DNA from: Sanguinoderma infundibulare
Lineage: Eukaryota > Basidiomycota > Agaricomycetes > Polyporales > Polyporaceae
Length of the DNA: 64,000 nucleotides
Assembly (NCBI GenBank): GCA_032821775.1
Contig: JAVLRN010000005.1
Span: forward strand, 1,550,001-1,614,000
Direction of reading: 5' to 3'
Made by a program: the position numbers and the translations under genes. The notes beneath the pieces are model-generated. The model did no database searches. It had not been told where the DNA came from and saw only the letters and a program-made list of their open reading frames with translations. This document shows, piece after piece, positions 35,452-47,993 of the stretch. Each line of letters starts with the position of its first letter. Position 1 is the first letter of the stretch.

Positions 35452-36602
35452 ATGGAGGCCGGTCCGTATGAGTGGAAAGAAGGTAGTGTGAATAAAACAC
35501 GCCTTGTCGCGTCGTGCTCACGTCTTATTGAGCCTGCAGAGCACGGCGACATCCTTGAAAAGGTTGCCTCGACCGATTTAGTCGAGTGCGTTCATATTCG
35601 ACACAACGGTTGCGAGGACCATACTGACATGCAGCGGCCCACGAAGGACTGAATGGCCACTGCTGCGGAACATCATCAAGCACAAGCTAGACAAGGTACG
35701 GTCTAGCTTAGTCGTCCTGAGCTATTCTTGAATGATCGCCAACCTTCACAGAACGTCGCCTCGTTCCTTGCGGATGGTCCTCGATGGGAGCTTCGACCGC
35801 CTTTGATGATAGCGACGCCACAGCAACTTCAAAATGGTGGCTTGAAACTTCCACCGTTCCCGCCCCGAGAATACCCTGCAGGTACCTCTAACCCGCCAGT
35901 GAAAGTAGACCTATCGGAGAAAGAGGCGGATGAGTTCAAGGTGTCCATCTCCGCCCAGTTGGACGAATTTGAAGGGTATGACGCACACCACTCAATGACG
36001 GGCAGAAAAGCTGATGATTCGACAGCACCCCTTTCACAATACAGCGCATATGTGAGCTCTGTGTCAATCCCAGACAGCACTACAAGTACATCGGCAAGTA
36101 CTTGAGAGCGGTCGAGAAGACTTTGCTTGTAACCTCGACATGGGACACCTTTCCCCCGCTATCCGAAGCTGATAGCACGTACTCGGCCGTTGGCCCGTCG
36201 ATCAGCACCTCCGCAGTGTCAGCCCCCAACACTCCGATGTTCTCCCCTATCCCTTTCCTCCACGAAGATGCCCGCCGCTCAAAATCGCGCAGTCCGCCCC
36301 CTAGCCCACTCGTCCTTCCTGCAACCGTTACGGCTGGCATCACTGCTGCGGACGAGAGCGCAGATGTCAAAGCTTTGGGATTGGTCGACGAGTTGGACGA
36401 CCCCCGCCCTGGTCACATGAGCGACCATATAGAACCCATTTCCGCAACGACGACGGTGGAGTCAAAACCGCTACATGGAACGCTGGAGGAGCGGTTTGTC
36501 AAAGCTTCGGAGGAGGGAGCACGGGGAGGCGAAGGGGAAACAAGCGGGGACGTTCCGATGGTACAGGACGAGGACGAGGGGAAGGAGAACAAGGCGGATT
36601 GA
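35452..36602 (+). CDS. PSY4: Protein phosphatase 4 regulatory subunit 2 (PP4R2/Psy4)
   Basis: Five exons (35452-35482, 35540-35585, 35635-35695, 35752-35975, 36026-36602) give 312 aa. The conserved PP4R2 core is assembled across four introns: WPLLRNIIKHKLDKNVASFL, then LPPFPPREYP, then PFTIQRICELCVNPRQHYK and KYLRAVEKTLLVTSTWDTF. The C-terminal half is Ser/Pro- and acid-rich and probably disordered, ending EDEGKENKAD. PP4R2 joins PP4C and PP4R3 in the nuclear phosphatase that removes DNA-damage phosphorylation such as that on H2A. Every junction is in phase. The unspliced frames look unrelated, so automated callers may break this gene. Confidence 0.88.
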
Positions 36603-36679
36603 ATCCACGATGTACTAACACTCGGTTGAATCGGACTGACATCTTGCTGGGAACTTTACAAAGGGCACGGACAGCACTG

Positions 36680-37415
36680 TTAGGTGAAGTCTTGTTTGAT
36701 TTTCTCCAACATTGCCTTCATACGCAAACCCATATCCGGTTGTCCGCGACCGCGACCTCTGTGTGCACCACCCCGACCTCCGCGTCCGCCGTCTCTACTT
36801 CCACCCTGTCCTCCGCCCTTGCCTTGAGGAAGAGCAGGACCCCTGTGCCTATGCAACGGGTCCGATTTACGCGTATGCAGGGAGGCACGAGAGTATGCCA
36901 TTCGGTGGAGATCACGGAGAGAAGGTTGTTCATCTGAACTTTTCTGTAAGCCATTCCGCTCGATCCTCTCTCGTTTCGTCTTCTTCGAAGGGGGAGGCTT
37001 GGAACTGGGATCGCGAGAACGTTCGTCGTCAGAGGACTGGGAATGGGCCGTCTCATCTCCGCCCAGTGCACCGCCGTCAGAAGAGCCGGATATCCGTCGT
37101 TCATCTTCATTCACGTCCGGATCCTCGGCTGACTCGTGACTGTGGGCTGCATCCGCGTCCACCTCGCGCTCCAACTGCTGCCGAGAGGCGACGAGCCCCT
37201 CCTTGCGTTTTTGCGCCTTCCATTTGCTTTTGATCTTCTGCACGTCGACCCACGACCGCTTGAGCTTCTTGGCTAAGAAACGGGCGACAATAAGGAACTG
37301 CGTGGCTTGTGTACGTATAACAACACATACCACGCTCAGCGGGAAGATGCTGAAAGGTCGGCGGCTTCTTGCACTTGAGCCCGCGCTCTTGCGGTGCGGA
37401 GGACGACGGGGACAT
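36680..37415 (-). CDS. FYV7: Fyv7-like rRNA-processing protein
   Basis: Two exons (37331-37415, 36680-37272) give 225 aa. After GLKCKKPPTFQHLPAERAKK comes the basic helix LKRSWVDVQKIKSKWKAQKR, an acidic Ser-rich middle and a second basic region (KKTKRERIERNG, RDLHRMAYSRASLHTRKSDP). A long RGG-type stretch precedes the conserved end GQPDMGLRMKAMLEKIKQDF. The two conserved ends fit the Fyv7/rRNA_processing family, which acts in the early 18S pre-rRNA processome in the nucleolus; the middle and RGG block are extra. The symbol is a family-level call. It is head-to-head with eIF1 across 298 bases. Confidence 0.7.
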
Positions 37416-37592
37416 GATAGACAGCAGTTGAGGTCCACCGGGAGAAGTCGCGAGCAACTGCTCCGACGGCGCAAGGATGACAAAAAGTGGTGAAGTGGGA
37501 AAGGTCTGCACAGGAGCGGAGCAGCGGGAGCCTGGACGTGCGATCGGAGAGGCTGGGGCAGAGAAGAGCCCGGGATTACATAACGCCTGTCA

Positions 37593-37598
37593 TATATA
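37593..37598 (+). promoter_or_regulatory. TATA box in the Fyv7/eIF1 divergent promoter
   Basis: TATATA on the plus strand, about 115 bases before the eIF1 start codon and followed by a CT-rich leader (37625-37690). This is the usual layout of a strong fungal promoter. It most likely serves eIF1. Confidence 0.45.
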
Positions 37599-37713
37599 GC
37601 GGCCCCGAGCGCGCGACTCGAACCTCAACTGCACCGTCCTCGCCTCTCTCAGTCCTCTCAACCCCCACTCAGTTTTTCTCGCTCTCGCTTCTTTGTATCC
37701 CTACTCTCATCGC

Positions 37714-38311
37714 ATGAACGTGCAGAACCTCGCCACTTTCGGTGCGTTCCTCTCTTGTTTGCGGGCCTGCGGCCGCCGTCGTTATCGATTGCGCGTTTGT
37801 TAACCACTCCTCTCCCACCCGTTTGTGTAGATCCCTTCGCAGACGAGGGAGACCCGCTTGGTAGCACCCAGGACGTCGGGTCTCAGTCGAACTACATCCA
37901 CATTCGTATCCAGCAGCGCAACGGCCGCAAGACCCTGACTACCCTTCAGGGCCTTCCCAAAGGTTCGTCCTTCGTTCCTGTCCGCCACACCCTTAGTCAT
38001 GCGACCACTCTGTCCTGACTCCACTTGTGTTCCTGCAGAGTATGACCTCAAGAAGCTCTTGAAGGCATTCAAGAAGGCGAGTCCTCCGCGCACCGCTGCC
38101 CGGCGGCGGTCAAGCTCCGAGAGGCGTCCATGGCGCTAACCTCCGTTCTTCATTTTTCTCCATATAGGAATTTGCCTGCAACGGTACTCTCGTTGATGAT
38201 GAGGAGGCCGGCCAGGTCATCCAACTCCAGGGCGACCAAAGGCTGAAGATCTCCACGTTCCTCGTCCAGGAGGGCATCCCGAAGAGCACGATCAAGGTTC
38301 ACGGATTCTGA
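37714..38311 (+). CDS. SUI1: Translation initiation factor eIF1 (Sui1)
   Basis: Four exons (37714-37741, 37831-37962, 38039-38076, 38168-38311) give 113 aa. Recognisable segments are DPFADEGDPLGSTQ, YIHIRIQQRNGRKTLTTLQG, YDLKKLLKAFKKEFACNGT, VIQLQGDQRKLKISTFLV and STIKVHGF. eIF1 sits near the P site of the 43S complex and enforces AUG selection. Intron 3 has a GC donor (AAG|GCGAGT) with a normal TATAG acceptor. No GT donor in that region keeps the invariant KKEFACNG sequence, so this is a genuine GC-AG intron. Confidence 0.97.
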
Positions 38312-38872
38312 AGTGTCATTCGTGTAACGAGTATCATCATCATCGTGCATCGAGCCGAACCGAGGCAGGAAGCTAGAGCGTTGGTTTAGTCGCACGATCC
38401 TCTTCCACTCTCTTCCTTCCATCCACATCGCACCATGTTCGCTATTACTACGAGTCTCGCTCCTCCGTCTCATCTGTCCTATAGTTCTCTGCCCTTGTGT
38501 GTACTACCTATTGTCACGATATATCGCATTCAAGATGTTCGTTTCCCCATGAACAGTATCGGACGTCGTAAAACTTGGTGTTGGCAGACGGGCAGCACAA
38601 AATTCTTGAACTTGTCGTGTGCATATATTGTGGGTAATGAACCGTGTTACATATAAAGCGAACACCAATCCCCAACTGATACATCGCAGCTCCAGTGTAA
38701 ACACACTCACCTGCGGACGTAGATCATCCCAAACAAGCACACCTTCGTTGACAAGCGATCGCATTCTGATTGCTTCAGGCTAGCATCCACATCAGAAAAC
38801 AAAACACGACTCAACTGTGGAGAGCGAGTAATACAGATACAGCGACAACGTGTTCACGCAGAAGGCCAGAAA
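38312..38872. other. Convergent intergenic region, 3' UTRs
   Basis: Lies between the stop of eIF1 (plus) and the stop of SNRNP27 (minus). AT-richer than its surroundings; no protein-like frame. Confidence 0.5.
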
Positions 38873-39880
38873 TTACTTGATCTTGTCCAAAGGCCTGACG
38901 AGAAAGTACATCAGACTCGTTTCTAGGAAATCAGAATCCGAATGGAAACGACCAACCTGTTGAAACCACCGCGCCTGTGAAACAAGAAGAGAAGATCTTC
39001 GGTGAGCAAAGTGATCGTCCTCGACTAAAGCTGGCGAGAAACACGCACCGGTTCATGTACTGCCGCCATGTTCGCTGCTTCTTGACATTCACGCCGCCTT
39101 CCTGATTGCCTTCGACGTGCTTGCCCTGCAAGCGTCCGCGTTGCACATTAACGCCACTGGACAGAGAACGTCAGGGACGGAAACTTGCCTTGGTGCTACC
39201 AAACCCAGCCATGCCCATCATAGCCATCATGGCCGCGTCTTCGTCATTGGTCGCGTCCATCGCCTCGCCTTCCTCTGCGCCACCTGCAGAAGGGTCAGGA
39301 ACCTTCCCCGGCCGAGAACCAGAAGGCTCCGGGGTGTCTGGACTGCAGTCAGCATGCAGATCACAGACGACAAGACCAGACGGGCTCACCTGTCTGTTGC
39401 CCATCCCGTCTGCCAGCCGGCTTGGAGTCTTGTTCGGCGACACGTTCCACGGGCCTGCCGTCCTTGCCTCTATCCTGTCTGTCCCGGTCTACGTCTCTGG
39501 GCGGGGGAGGCTCGCGCCTGCCATCGCGGTCCCGGTCATGGTCTCGGTCTCGTCTGTCCCGGTCGTCTCGCCGCCTGTCGTCCCGTCTGTCGTCGCGCCT
39601 GTCGTCACGCCTCGTGTCCCGGCGGTCGTCTTCCCTGTCTCGACCATAGTGGTCTCTGCGTTCTGCTTATAAATCAGATATGCAAGCTCGTCAAATTCCA
39701 CGTCGTGTATGCAAAAGAACGGAGAGACATACCTGGTCCACCACGTCTGTCCCTCTCGCCTCTGCGAGGCGGACTGCGAGAGCGACTTCTGCGCGTGCCA
39801 CGGTAGCCGCCTCGGTCTCTGTCACCCTCGTCGCGCTCCCAGTTCCTGTCCCTCCTCCTGTAATCTTGACGAGAAGACAT
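38873..39880 (-). CDS. SNRNP27: U4/U6.U5 tri-snRNP 27 kDa protein (SNRNP27)
   Basis: Six exons (39733-39880, 39390-39665, 39189-39337, 39049-39125, 38957-38974, 38873-38894) give 229 aa. The first 140 residues are an Arg/Asp/Arg-Ser repeat region (RRSRSRSPPRRGERDRRG and many RDDRR units). The C-terminus is the conserved SNRNP27 domain: GFGSTKGKHVEGNQEGG, VNVKKQRTWRQYMNR, RGGFNRPLDKIK. The protein is part of the tri-snRNP and helps hold the 5' splice site before activation. Exons of 18 and 22 nt encode the end. Intron 3 is GC-AG (ACCAAG|GCAAGT). The imperfect GAC/CGG-rich DNA at 39480-39640 is the coding repeat of the RD region. Confidence 0.93.
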
Positions 39881-40111
39881 GGTGAAGGGGGCGAGAGTTG
39901 TAAGTGGCGGAAGGAGTTCAACAACGCCTTTTCGTCAAGCGCGAGTAGGCGCGAGTGTGCTACAGCAATGCACGTGACCCAAACGCGACCGCGCCCATCC
40001 GAGTCTGCAGACAATTCCCTCGAGCGTGCGAGAACGTAGCTTGTCATCGTCATCTATCCAGAACGGATATAATTGTACAGAACGGCTTTACAATGCTTCA
40101 TGACCCCGAAC

Positions 40112-41835
40112 TTAATCCACCAACACAAGGGAGTCGAGCACCGAGAACCCCGCCGCCACGCCGCCCTCGTTGCTCTCCTTGCCCTTCGTCCTCAGCAGCC
40201 ATCCCACCTCCTTCTCCACTATGGGCCTCCCCGGCCCGAACAACGCATAGCCAAAGATGCCCAGCTCGCTCACCACCTCCGTCTTCACCGCGCCCTCGGT
40301 CCCGCTCCCAGCACGCACCAAGTAGTTCCCTAGGTCCGGTGTCTCTATCAGCTCCATGGCGATCCACGCTTCCCGCTCGCTCTCGGGCAAGGCGTCAAGG
40401 AAAGCGGGTATGTCTTCCTTGTAGACGTTGTTGCCGCCGCCCTCGCGCTGGGGCTTAAGAACGAGCTTGCGGGCCTGCTGTCGCGCTCTGTGGATGCCAG
40501 CCGAATTCAAATACGGGCTTCCCTCGTCTAAACCCCACATGCCCATCCAGCTTTCCTGAAGCTCGTAGAGGTTGAAGCCTTCACAGTACCGGGAGGCGAA
40601 GTTCGGCTGAGTAAGGACTTCCTGGACCTTCTTCCCTCCCGCGAGCTGGAGCTGCACCGAGGGGCACTTGATGGCGACGGAGCTCTCTAGCACGTATCGG
40701 GTTTGGTATTGTGCGGAGGTGGGGTAGTCTCTGGGGGTGTACCCTGCGCGGAAATAGACTGTCGAGATCTCGACCGATTCTGCGCCGTGGGGGAGCAGGC
40801 CCGGCTGCTTGACACGAAGAATGCGCGAGCCGGGGACGACCTCCGCAGAGGTGGCCAGCTCGTCAAACGTTTGCCGGATGACGCGTATCGAATGCCTGCT
40901 ACATATCAGAAAAACCAGCAAAAGCATTGATAAACGGCGAACGCACTTTTCGAGTAGCTCGTACTCCAGCCATCTCTGGTCGAATACATTCCTCTCTCCC
41001 GCTTGTACTACGAACAAGATCCATGCACTGCAGCGACGATTAGGCGATAGAGGAAGGGAGAGCACAAACGGGCACATACGATGAAGAGTCATATGCTTTG
41101 TGTGCAGAAGCAAGTCCTTCCGCCAAGCCCGCGATGGTATCATTGGGAGGCAGGTTGTCCAGCTTCAGGAAGGGCGAGCTGTTGAAGTACTCCGTCGTAG
41201 CTGCCAGGTACCTGAGATATCATCAGTCTCACCGAGGCAGCTTCAGCGGCTGCGCAAGGTACCTACCTATGCAATTTTGCGACACTCTCCGATAGCGCCC
41301 CAAAGGACGAGGAGATGGTGTTGAATTCGACCTGCTTCAAGGAGACAGGTCCGCCCTTCTCTGGCGCGTGCAGCAAATAATCCGAGCGAAAGAGGCCTAA
41401 ATGGAGACGCTGTCTCGTACGCTTGAACCCAGTAAGTGCACACGAGTCGAAAGGACGCACCTGATGAACGCCTTCATCACGCAGCCTCTTCCAGATCTTC
41501 CACAGCGCTCTGGTAAATTCATCGACCCGTCCTACGCCCGTCTCTGCGCCCATGACGCGATCGAGAAACTCCTCGTCCAACGCGATGCGTGCGTACAAGC
41601 GGTTGTACATGTGCTGAAACCGCTTTGCAAGCTCGAACTCCTTCCGCGGGAAAGGCGACGGGAAGAGCGCGAGAGGAGCATGGATGGCGGAGGTGGGAGC
41701 AGGAGGCTGGACGTCCGCGTCGGGGAGGTAGATCAGCCCATGCGAGAGTGCGTAGGTCGTCGCGCGGAGCGTGAGCTCTTCGCGCTGCTGGTCGCTGATC
41801 TCTGGCGGCCACTGAGGGATTGTGGAACTGGCCAT
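40112..41835 (-). CDS. GSH2: Glutathione synthetase
   Basis: A multi-exon gene of about 500 aa, the eukaryotic Gsh2 length. Family segments in order: IPQWPPEISDQQREELTLRA, RLHLGLFRSDYLLHAP, LKQVEFNTISSSFGALSE, RDYPTSAQYQTRYVLESSVA, IKCPSVQLQLAGGKKVQ, LKPQREGGGNN (the ATP-binding Gly-rich loop) and GIFGYALFG. It joins gamma-glutamylcysteine and glycine with ATP in the cytosol. Intron 1 (51 nt, between HQ and RLHLG) has no stop in frame and its length is a multiple of three. The start at 41835 matches the family N-terminus; an upstream in-frame Met is less likely. Confidence 0.93.
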
Positions 41836-42306
41836 CGCGCAGGTCAGAAGATGATACGGGACAAGACGAACTTGCACAGTGGACGTACGCGTCGAAGGTG
41901 GCTGCAGGTGATTACACAGCAGGTCTGCAGCGTGTATATGTCAACAGTGGGATTGCACAGAATGACGCGAGAACCGGCACTGCGACCCGTCCTTTCTATG
42001 CCATTTGGTTCAAGGTCAATAGGACTCATGCAAAGGTACAATCGCGAAAAGAATATGATTACACGGACGCTACAACGCGGCCACACACCGTAAAAAGCTA
42101 CTTATACATCCGGCCGAACATTTGGAGATAATGCTGCAAGGACAGTAATACAATGATTGGAGGAAGGGAGGTGGCACAAACAAATGGGGATTAAGTCGAG
42201 TGATTACGGTACGGTACCGGGAGAGTGCGAAGTTACGTGAAGAGGCGTTGATCATGGTGGAACTCGTGACGGTGTCATTTCCCTAGGACGTCAAAGTGTG
42301 GCACCG

Positions 42307-43309
42307 CTAAACGACAGCCGCGGTGGGAGGTGGGACACTTTGATCATTGGCCACATAAGCCGATTTGTCCGTGTACTTGCCGGACTGCAGGCCAAAGGCA
42401 TTGTAGTCGGCGCCCCGTAGCTCCCAAAGGAAGAAGACCAGGAAGATGGGCCCGGCAAGGATATCGAGGATACCGTACCAAATCATCTCTGAGGTGACTG
42501 AGACGACGTTCCCGCCCTCCGAGCATGCCCAAGCGATCGGGTACACAAGGAGAAGTAGGGACAGGTAACCCGAGGCAATGCGATATCCACTCCGGACGGC
42601 ACCCCCAGCAGCAAAGGTCGTGTTAGGACCATGCCACAGGAGAACGTACCTGTGGAATCGGCAACGATGAGATGGGAAATCTACAACAGTGTGGGCGATG
42701 AACTGACCAGATGTAGAACAGCGCAGCGGCACCGAACGTATAGTAACCCCACTTGTAGGTGCTGGGCACTAGGGCTGCGACGAGGCCGGTGATCACAAGC
42801 ACGACGGCCATGAACAAAGTAGTGAATATGTCGGACAACGAGAGGCCGGTGGCGAGGAGAAGCTCAAGCAACAGGAGGGGGAAGGCGATGAACCAGTTGA
42901 TGTACCGAACATACTGTTGATAGAAGGTGAGAATGTGTATGCGTTGAGCGGCGGCCTCGAACAACTCACCCAAATCTGGCGAGTGCCTTGGCCTCTGAAC
43001 TCAACCTGCACCGCGGTCCAACCGAGGTCGGAAGCCATCGAGAAGTAGGCCAGAGCCCCGGTGAACAGTACTACAATAGCAATCTGGTGGAAGAGTCGCG
43101 ACCCGCGGGGACGCTGGAGGAGGCATGATCAACGACTCTCCCTCGGTCTAATCATGCTGGAGATGACGGCTTACGCTGAACGTCCACCCAACAACGCCAA
43201 GGAGGGTAACACCGAAGATGGAGAACGCAGCCCACAACCAGTCGGACCCATGGGTCGAGAGATGGTAAGTAGCGTTGGGTGGGTTGAGCTGGAGTGCCTC
43301 GTTTCCCAT
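42307..43309 (-). CDS. Opsin-related seven-transmembrane protein lacking the retinal lysine
   Basis: Four exons (43175-43309, 42970-43113, 42708-42913, 42307-42649) give 275 aa with seven hydrophobic segments. Helix C reads RYINWFIAFPLLLLELLLAT, clearly homologous to microbial rhodopsin, but the proton-acceptor Asp is Asn and the donor Asp is Glu. In helix G the segment GILDILAGPIFLVFF has Gly where the Schiff-base Lys should be, so retinal cannot be bound covalently. This places it with the opsin-related Hsp30/Yro2/FDD123 group of fungal membrane proteins, not with light-driven pumps. It probably sits in the plasma membrane; proposed roles in stress or fruiting are not readable here. All junctions are in phase. 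Confidence 0.9.
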
Positions 43310-44281
43310 TATAATGAGACGGGAGTGAGGGAGGTGAGGTGGGAGGAGGTGTACAGATGAAGGGAACGATCCGAAGATGGAGTTAGACCCATGCAGTTGG
43401 AGGAGTTTTATACTGGAGCCGTAGGGTCACGTCGGAGGGCACCGAGGTCATGTCTGGCCGCCCAGACACCGTGAAGTTTCGGAAGAAGATGAGTCATGAG
43501 CTAGAATACGGAACTGCAGGGCGGGTTGGGTTCCATGCCGGTTTCGACAACTTTCTGAGACCCCGTTGGTCAGCTCAAACAATGGGCGAAATCTTTCTCA
43601 CTTGCGTCATAGCGCGCCCCGCTCGAGCGAGAGCAACGAATCCAACGCGAACGAAATGACACCCGTCCGACAAACGCCGCACGAACGTGTCCGACGCGCA
43701 GCCGAAACCCGTAGTCCACCTGACGGAAGTACGCATTATAGGGTTGTAGACCAAGGTGTAATGGGGTTTAGACGTGGTCTTGACATCCAGACCTGGAACT
43801 GCTGTATGACTGGTGACCGATCCACGGAGGCCGAGAATGAGGAAGGAAGTTCTAGATGTCCAGCAGAAGTCCTCGTCGGCCGTCGTCGGTACATGTGTTG
43901 GATAGACAGTCCCAGTATGGTCCAGACTAAGCGCATCGGGGGTGAGGCGCAGATTGTGTCGGAAACGTCCAGTCCGAGACTCGCCGTCTCGGGATTACAC
44001 GGCAAATACAGACGTCTTCTAGGTCGAGGGTCTATATCCTGGAAAGTGAGATCCACTGAAGATCCGCATAGAAAACAGATGTCGATACTTGCATGGCATG
44101 GATAGGGCACGATGGTGAACGTTAAGAGGAGGTGCACCCTGGGTGCACTGCACCTTTGATCGCGATCGCACACTGTATCCGGAAGCGCCCAGGTCCCGGA
44201 AACCGCCAGCAGGTCGATCGCGTAGAGTCGGAGCACCTTGTACTCGACCATTGTCCCCTCTACCGGTCTAACTCGTTTCTC
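43310..44281. other. About 1 kb divergent intergenic region, no gene seen
   Basis: Upstream of the opsin-related gene (minus) and the two-RRM gene (plus). Frames up to 206 codons on both strands overlap each other and look compositional. No repeat or tRNA was found. Confidence 0.45.
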
Positions 44282-45096
44282 ATGGCCACTCGTTTCGCGG
44301 CCAGGGTAACAGAAGGTATGTTTCGAGCCTCGTTTCACATCGAAAGAAAGCCACAACTTCGTCCAGGTATTTCACATGCGTCAGTGAACTTGAACGGGCT
44401 GTCTCGTACTGCTCTACCCAGCGACCTACGACGATTGTGTGGGAAATCCGGGGTTGAAAATGTGTCCGTCGGTGAGTATTTCTACGTGCTATGATTTGCA
44501 TCTGTATTGAGGTTTGCCCTGTGGATAGTGGCCGTCAACTACAATCGGTTCAGACCGAACGGGTCTGCCATCCTTTCCTTCACCCGTCCAGAGTTCGTGC
44601 CCGCTGCCATCAAGGCTTTGGATAAAACCGTGTTAGGAGGCAAGCAAATCCGTGCGGAAGCGGCCGAAGCCAGGCCAATGCTCGCTCGTATGCGCGGGTC
44701 AAAAGGTGTCTTGGAAGCAGCGCAGAGAGGCGTCCATGACGGTAACGGGCCAGGCGCTGGGGTCATCGGTGGAGGGAAAACGGTTGTGCTCTCTGGTCTG
44801 CCATATAAGATGCTTCCGTTCATGGTTTCCGACGGCCTCCGTAACTTCAATGTGGCTAAAACGGAAACTGGCACCCCTGCAGTCATGAAGGTGGAGAAGT
44901 GAGTGTTCACATCTGTCGAGAGATGTTCCATCGCCAATTCCTCTTTCGCAGTCCCAAATCCTCGACCTCCCGCTTCGTTGTCCGCCTGGTGTCCGTTTCA
45001 GAGGCCTATCGTCTTGTCCGCACGCTGCACATGCAAAAGTGGCGACCTGATCTCTACCAGGACAAGTTTATTGTACGCGCCTCGGTGATCTCATAG
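44282..45096 (+). CDS. Uncharacterised two-RRM protein, possibly mitochondrial
   Basis: Four exons (44282-44315, 44385-44471, 44529-44898, 44952-45096) give 211 aa. Two degenerate RRM folds can be seen: VNLNGLSRTALPSDLRRLC with RNP1-like NGSAILSF, and TVVLSGLPYKMLPFMVSDGL with SRFVVRLVSVSEAYRLV. The start MATRFAARVTE is basic and short, compatible with a mitochondrial presequence, though RRM1 begins almost at once. I do not recognise an orthologue. Every junction is in phase and both folds are completed only after splicing, which supports the model. It is convergent with Cbc2 (163 bases between stops). Confidence 0.7.
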
Positions 45097-45258
45097 CACT
45101 TCGATGGCGGCATGAAGATCAATACTATATAGTTGGCATGTTTCGTGTGCATAATGTCATATACAACGTCTAATGGCAAATATCGCGTGCTTATCAGCAA
45201 TCAATAACATAGCTCGCGAACAGTACTGCAGGGATGAGAGGGACGTCTCAAAGTCTCG

Positions 45259-46146
45259 TCACATGCGGCCGGCGTCGTGCTCCTGCTCTTCCATTTTTGC
45301 ACGAGGTTCCTGTAGCGATGATGTTAAGGCTAAAACGGTTGAGTGCCATTGTGAGGAACGCACCCCTCGTCCACCATCGCCTTCGTCGTCTGGCGACCTT
45401 CCACGCTTGAGGGGATTGTCGGAAACATCCTTCCACTCACCCCCACCTCCAGCAACGGCACCGGGCACGTCTTGAGCATCGTTGTAACGCTCCTCCACCT
45501 CGCGCCTGCGCTCAATCTCCGCTCGCTGTGCTTGCGCACCCCATCCCCCGCGACCAGGGTCGTAGTCTTGTCTGTGTTCGTCTCGTACCTAATGGAGCAC
45601 CATTTACTGGGGGTAGGAGTGTATGGACAGTGTTACAACATACCTGACCGCCGCTTTTGCCTCGACCGAACTGCCGGCCGTCCCGGTAGCCTAGATCAAG
45701 GTCGCAACGGATGATTCGTTCGTCGAGCTTGGTGCCGCTGATGTACCGCAAGCAAGCTAACGCCTCCGCATGACTGTAATACTCAACAAAGCAGAACCCA
45801 CACGGTGTCCTGGAACGCGATTCACACCCAGCCCTGGCATTTAAGCGAAGTGCGGGACACACCTCGTATTGCGGTCAAGGCCCATGATGATGCGCTTGAT
45901 TCCTCCGCCGTCCTCGGGGGTGGTACACTTGGAGAAAAGCTCATATATCTGTTCTTCAGTAGTATAGAAGCTCAGGTTGCCGACCTTTGCACGCCGGTTA
46001 GCTGAGAACTTGGAGCTGAGGAGGCTGTTGCGCACATATAGGGTACTCGTTTTCGAGAGCAGGTCGCCCTGTGTCTGGCGGTCCACGCGAGACTGGGAGT
46101 CCTTGTAGTTGGAAGGCTGGTCCAGTGGTGTGACTATATGAGCCAT
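45259..46146 (-). CDS. CBC2: Nuclear cap-binding protein subunit 2 (CBP20)
   Basis: A multi-exon gene of about 220 aa. It starts [16 protein letters not shown]; the RRM has RNP2 [40 protein letters not shown] and RNP1 CGFCFVEYY, then [20 protein letters not shown]. The C-terminal tail carries [14 protein letters not shown] and a Lys/Arg patch with SPDDEGD. Cbc2 binds the m7G cap of nuclear transcripts with Cbc1. The RNP2 motif is made by removing a 51-nt intron between TLY and VGN; that intron has no in-frame stop, so an unspliced call would insert 17 residues into the motif. The start codon faces Rpt3 across 206 bases. Confidence 0.93.
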
Positions 46147-46352
46147 CGCGAGGGAATTTGAGGGAAAGCGGATGGAATTGGAAGACACCGAGGTCAACGT
46201 CGAGCAAGGGATGCTTTCTCAGGCGCTGGGGCACTTCTCGAGCTCACGTGCGAGCGCGAGACGCGTCGCCCTCCACGGCCGCGTCAGCCTCGCACTCTCG
46301 ACAACACTCTCGACGCCGCTACCACGTCCGCACATCTTTCTCCCTTTGCACC

Positions 46353-47993
<1,641 letters not shown>

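Noticed and set aside
39480..39640. Tandem-like GAC/CGG-rich repeat
   Set aside because: Not an independent repeat element. It is the coding sequence of the RD-rich region of SNRNP27.
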